A program made the position numbers and the translations under genes. A stretch of 64,000 nt of DNA from Symsagittifera roscoffensis (Eukaryota > Xenacoelomorpha > Acoela > Convolutidae): contig NC_087066.1 in NCBI RefSeq assembly GCF_963678635.1, positions 29,145,301 through 29,209,300 on the forward strand. Direction: 5' to 3'. The notes below the pieces were generated by a model. The model did no database searches. It was not told the DNA's origin and saw only the letters and a list, made by a program, of their open reading frames with translations. Position 1 is the stretch's first letter, and each line of letters opens with the position of its first letter. Positions 60,251 to 64,000 of this stretch are shown here, piece by piece.

Positions 60251-63200
60251 TGATTAACAATCGTCGTTGTTATTTTGAAGATATTTTTCGATTTCACTGA
60301 TTCCGCATGCTTCTTGTGTATATACACTTGAATTGCCTTTGAAGCGGATATCGAACTATTGGACAGTTTTAGAGAGTAACCAACCCAAAATTTTTGATCA
60401 CAAAAAGATTTTTCATCGGACCAATAAATTCTCTCGCCCATTGCCTTGTTTTTAACACCCGCAAAAGTCTCAGAGAAAGTGATCGGCTCTGCAGATAACG
60501 GGACTTTCTTAATTTCGCTCTTTGTTAGCGTCGGTTTCACGACTCTTGTCAGTGCAGTGCTTTCTAAATTAGCGGCAATTATGGGTAATTTTGGTGTCAT
60601 AAAGTAGGCCAGGAAATATTGAATGTCTGCATACGAGCATTCTCCGGTCCCTTTGGCAAAGTTTGAAATTTCACCGTAAATGCTTGATATGGTTTTGTTA
60701 GCTTCAACAGATTCTTGGACTTGCTGTAGATTTGATTGACAGCTATTCAGTTCATCTTTGAGGTGTTCTATTCGTGAGCTCAATGCACTTGTCACCTCTT
60801 CACCTAAAACCAAAACTGGGATAGCAACTTTCTCAAAACATGACCAAATAAACATATATTAAGTTTTTTCCAAAGAATACATATATTCAAACTATCACCT
60901 AATTCAGCGGAGATTTAGTTTATCAGTTCCAATTTGCAGGATATAACAAGTTCGTCGTGCCGGTTGAAATACTCGTTGGTTTCTTTTTTCTTGTTCGGAC
61001 TTTTGTCCATCAGGTATGACCATAATACTTCGACTACTTCTATCGTAGACTGTTTCTGCATTTCGACTACAGCAATTTGATTGAGCTTTGGTTTAGAAGA
61101 ATGATTAACAATCGTCGTTGTTATTTTGAAGATATTTTTCGATTTCACTGATTCCGCATGCTTCTTGTGTATATACACTTGAATTGCCTTTGAAGCGGAT
61201 ACATAACAATCTATCTTTGTATTTTAAGCCACCCAAAATTAAGCAAGTAAATCGATATAGGATAAACCAAACCCATTCAAAAAAAGAAAAAAGATAATTA
61301 TACAAAATCGAAGTTGTTAAACTTACAAACTACGGACCGACTCTCGATTATAGTTAGATCTGCTTATAAAAGATGCTTAGATAAAATTCCATGCGTTGGA
61401 CCGTAGGCCGACAAAAAATAAGCTGACAAACGATAGTCCGACAATTGAAATTTTCCAAAACGATTACTTCTTGACATGAAAAAAAACTAGGTTCGACCGG
61501 GACTGGAACCCGAGACCTTATGCTCCAAAGGCGCATGCTTTACGTCAGGACCAAACATGAAGGGGGCCTGAAAGGCGTGGAGGTTTCACAATAAAGCAAC
61601 GTATACACATATAACTAAATATACTCACGACGGAATCCCAGACCTATTTCCTGTGAGAAATTCATTTACGGAAAAAATTCTAGTTCCCGATTACTTGCTA
61701 TCGGAAGTGTAATTAAATCCACTGAATTAAAAAAAATTTGACAATTGTCGAAAAAACGATTGGCAATTGTCTCCAGAAAAACACGCAGCAATACAATTAC
61801 CCGGTGAAATTAGTCCTCGGAAGCATTAAGCGAGGGGCAACGAAGCAGCCATAACTTGAATAAACTCCCGTAAACCGATAAAAGATAAGTCGAAACAATT
61901 CAAATCGAAGATAAACCAATTCAGAGGGGAAAAAGTCAAAGCTAGTAAATTAAAACTACACGAGTAACTTAAAAATGCTTGCAGATACAATGAAATAGCT
62001 AACAGACAGTTGGAAAAAAGTCAATGAACGCAAGTAAACAAAAAAAATTTGACTTGTTTTTTGAAAAAATCTTTCAAATCTCTAAGACAAAAATATAGTC
62101 TTAAAGCTCTTTGAACTTTAAGAACAACTTATGATCAGCACTTTTTTGATAAAATTAACTCGATTTGAGAAACCTGGATCAACCGGTATAAATTTTATTT
62201 CGTAGGAAAATCTGATAATTGAATTCCATTTTTGAAAATAAAAGTCGATCATGTTTTTGCTACCTTTACACTTTGCTGTTCGATAGTGGAGTTTGCCTTC
62301 CTTTTAACATAGGAAATGAACAGAACGAAACAAAAAAAATCAAAGACAAACGGCGAAAAAGTAAATTTGAGCCTGAACTAATTTTAAGACTCTTCCTGAA
62401 AAAAACCACCTCGCGACCTATATAAGAGTCTGAATTGCTTTCATCGGCTCTCAAAAAATGCTTAAAGCACAACAACAATCCGTGATATGGCAACTAAGCA
62501 GGCAAAACATAATCAGACAAACGAGAGGCAGTCACTTTTTAAAGGGAAGTTTCAGTTTGCAAAAAAGAGAGGCCCTAGCGAGATTCGAACCAAGGACTTT
62601 TGCCACAAAAACCACAAAATTTGAATTATACGAAATTATAAATCAAGCTATCAGATTTTTCAAGTGATTTTGTTAAACAAGTTGTTAGCCTGAAAAATGT
62701 CTAAGAAACACTGGAGGTTTCCTACAAAATGGGCTCACTCTTGGCTTTCTTGGATATTCGGAAACTAAAATTTACGTCTTAATTCTCTCATCTCCAATCA
62801 TATAATTGAGAAAATCACCTGTAATAACAAAAGCATCCAACTGAGACTTGCTCTTGCCATCAATTTTCTCTCGAACAAGGTTCTGTAAATGTCTCCTGAA
62901 CGTGCATACCGAATGACGATTGTGATATACTATCATACAATCATCACAGAAAGAACCTTTGCAATCGTTACACCAGAAAGCGACAGAGCCGCAGAAAAAA
63001 CTGGATCTTGTGCACTTCGGTGGCTTGAACAGCAATTGCTTTCGAAGCGAACGGTTCTCTGCTTTCGTTTTCTCTAGCTCTTCCTGAAGTTTTTGATGAT
63101 TCGCCAAACAGTCTTTGATACCATACAAAGGATTCAAACTTGAGATCAACAACTTATGCGAAGTTCCACAGAGCGCGCAAGTTATTAAGTCAGCACTTTT

Positions 63201-63302
63201 TCCCATTGTCTGAAGACAGGTTTTCGGAGGACCGCAAAAAGAATGTCCACAAGGTAACGCCCTGGGGTCTTCTATTGCATCAGTACAAATAGCGCAGTCC
63301 AT
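60064..63302 (-). CDS. Gene F: RING/B-box/coiled-coil/MATH-like protein (TRIM37-like layout)
   Basis: Exons are complement(62819-63302) and complement(60064-60803), 407 aa in one frame. Donor TTACAG|GTGATT and acceptor GGTTTTAG|G are phase 1, as in C-E. The protein starts M-D-C-A-I-C. RING ligands are as in D, with C23-x5-C29 (C-G-P-P-K-T-C), and P-L-Y-G-I-K follows. The B-box finger (K-C-T, F-W-C-N-D-C, C-D-D-C, H-N-R-H) closes exon 1. Exon 2 has the coiled coil, the C-S-Y-A-D-I-Q-Y-F-L block, and the MATH-like domain (I-T-T-T-I-V-N-H-S, L-V-I-S-C-K-L-E-L). No TQT motif was found in its linker, unlike A, D and E. The intron contains a truncated copy of the exon 2 end and SINE-like elements. 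Likely an E3 ligase by domain inference. Confidence 0.85.
60841..61201. repeat. 361-bp partial duplication of gene F exon 2 end
   Basis: Direct copy of 59990-60350 at an offset of 851 bases, essentially identical. It lies in gene F's intron upstream of the true exon 2 and contains the last 264 coding bases (60915-61178) with the same stop codon. No acceptor site precedes it. Confidence 0.95.
61401..61558 (-). repeat. tRNA-derived SINE candidate 1
   Basis: On the reverse strand, GACGTAAAGCATGCGCC (D-arm-like, stem GACG/CGCC), CCTTTGGAGCATAAGG and GTCTCGGGTTCCAGTCCC (T-arm with B-box) are in tRNA order. A tail then reads CGTTTGTCAGCTTATTTTT, shared with candidate 2. The acceptor stem does not close. 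It is inside the gene F intron. Confidence 0.5.
62481..62640 (-). repeat. tRNA-derived SINE candidate 2
   Basis: On the reverse strand, GGTTCGAATCTCG (B-box) is followed about 60 bases later by CGTTTGTCTGATTATGTTTT, which resembles the tail of candidate 1. The T-arm is eroded and the A-box is unclear. It is inside the gene F intron. Confidence 0.4.
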
Positions 63303-64000
63303 ATCAAAAACTAAAAGTAGTTTGTAGTTTTTGATAAAAATCAGTCATCAATTTCTAAATTAGATAGAACAAAGGATCGAACAGAAGCAAAAAGAAACAT
63401 TATAACATAAGACAGACAAAGATAAGAGCATTTTTACCGTGTCACGTTGAAATGTACGATTTCGTCTGCTATCTTGCGTTGATTCTGCATAAAATAGGTA
63501 AATTAAAAGTATTGATTTTTTGTATTTTATACATAGGCGCATTTGCAATCGGCCTACATATTTGAAAGCTGCTACCATAATTATCGCTCGCAAAAATTGA
63601 CTAGAAATTAGCCAGAAAATTGCAAAAAAAATGTATAACAACTTATTTAGTTAGAATTGAGAGAAGTCGAGTTCCTTGATACTTAAGTCATTTTCAAATC
63701 GACTCGCTCTGGACATAAGGAAAAGAAAATTGAATTATTTTCAATTAAACATCTGAGTATTTCTTCAAGAACTGAAAATTCTATATAATGTTTCTAAAAT
63801 ATGCTATTAATCTCCGTTCTATTTACTACTGTGTTTGATGAAAAAACTATTTCAATCGCATGTGGGTATCGATAACCCCATGGATATTAATTCCAAATCC
63901 GTGATCAAGCAGAATAGCTCATACTTGGGGCGCCTAATGATCCCAGTCGAAATTAGGGAAAACATCTGACTTCGAAATCATGAACTCATCAATGATTTCG
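63303..64000. other. Upstream region of gene F
   Basis: No gene is supported; a 93-codon reverse-strand frame at 63360-63641 is hydrophobic and lacks homologues in the window. The gene F promoter is presumably here, but no core element can be assigned with confidence. Confidence 0.35.

Noticed and set aside
60804-60855. Start of gene F exon 2 at an ATG at 60855
   Set aside because: The residues before 60803 match no family member, while TTTTAG|G at 60804/60803 gives the shared phase-1 junction. The upstream ATG is in the intron.
61489-61558. Functional tRNA gene
   Set aside because: The acceptor stem does not close and the anticodon loop is irregular. A SINE head is more likely.

Overview
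The window is a gene-poor, AT-rich, repeat-laden piece of an animal nuclear genome. GT-AG introns, AATAAA-type poly(A) signals and BEL/Pao integrase remnants (a group found in metazoans) support this. The recurring gene family, with a RING that reads C-G-H-S-x-C-G-P-x-K-x-C-L followed by P-L-Y-G-I-R, reminds me of families in larvacean tunicates (Oikopleura and relatives). That assignment is from memory and is inference. The transposon load would fit a larvacean with an expanded genome rather than the compact O. dioica.

The main coding content is a dispersed cluster of six related genes or gene remnants: A (4992-5769 +), B (9185-10388 +), C (16692-18828 +), D (35138-39775 -), E (49402-51690 +) and F (60064-63302 -). 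The full architecture is RING finger, short coil, B-box-type zinc finger, long coiled coil, a conserved C-Y-x-D-I-Q-x-F-L block, in A, C, D and E a TQT-type motif resembling the dynein light chain LC8 docking site, and a C-terminal MATH/TRAF-like domain. C, D, E and F share one phase-1 intron between the B-box exon and the coiled-coil exon. C, D and F have complete reading frames (412, 424 and 407 aa). A lacks the RING exon and is frameshifted. B has lost the B-box and coil, has CTG where the others start with ATG, and is interrupted by a MITE. E has a broken first exon and an intact second exon. D and E are divergent, and an LTR retroelement occupies the space between them.

Layout: 0-4 kb, a ~1 kb repeat present twice; 5 kb, gene A; 7-9 kb, foldback and nested hAT-type MITEs; 9-10.4 kb, gene B; 10.9-11.4 kb, BEL/Pao remnant; 12.5-12.9 kb, minisatellite; 13.5-14.8 kb, reverse-strand LINE; 16.7-18.8 kb, gene C; 21.4-23.1 kb, CR1-like LINE; 24.3-25.1 kb, a small unidentified two-exon gene; 26-28.6 kb, a second forward LINE; 30.8-33.8 kb, a Gypsy-like remnant joined to a BEL/Pao integrase; 35.1-39.8 kb, gene D; 40.2-48.7 kb, an LTR element with TG/CA ends and a 4-bp target duplication; 49.4-51.7 kb, gene E; 52-53.7 kb, a possible unidentified gene; 56.6-57.9 kb, a decayed tandem repeat; 57.6-61.2 kb, recent tandem duplications that copied the last exon of gene F; 60.1-63.3 kb, gene F with tRNA-derived SINE-like elements in its intron.

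The most interesting signals are: a MITE that makes up almost all of a gene-specific intron in C; the LC8-like motif and new conserved block in the RING family; the odd RING spacing; nested MITEs with exact 8-bp target duplications; and an ORF crossing a Gypsy/BEL junction at a 15-bp inverted repeat. All identifications come from reading the sequence; no database search was possible.
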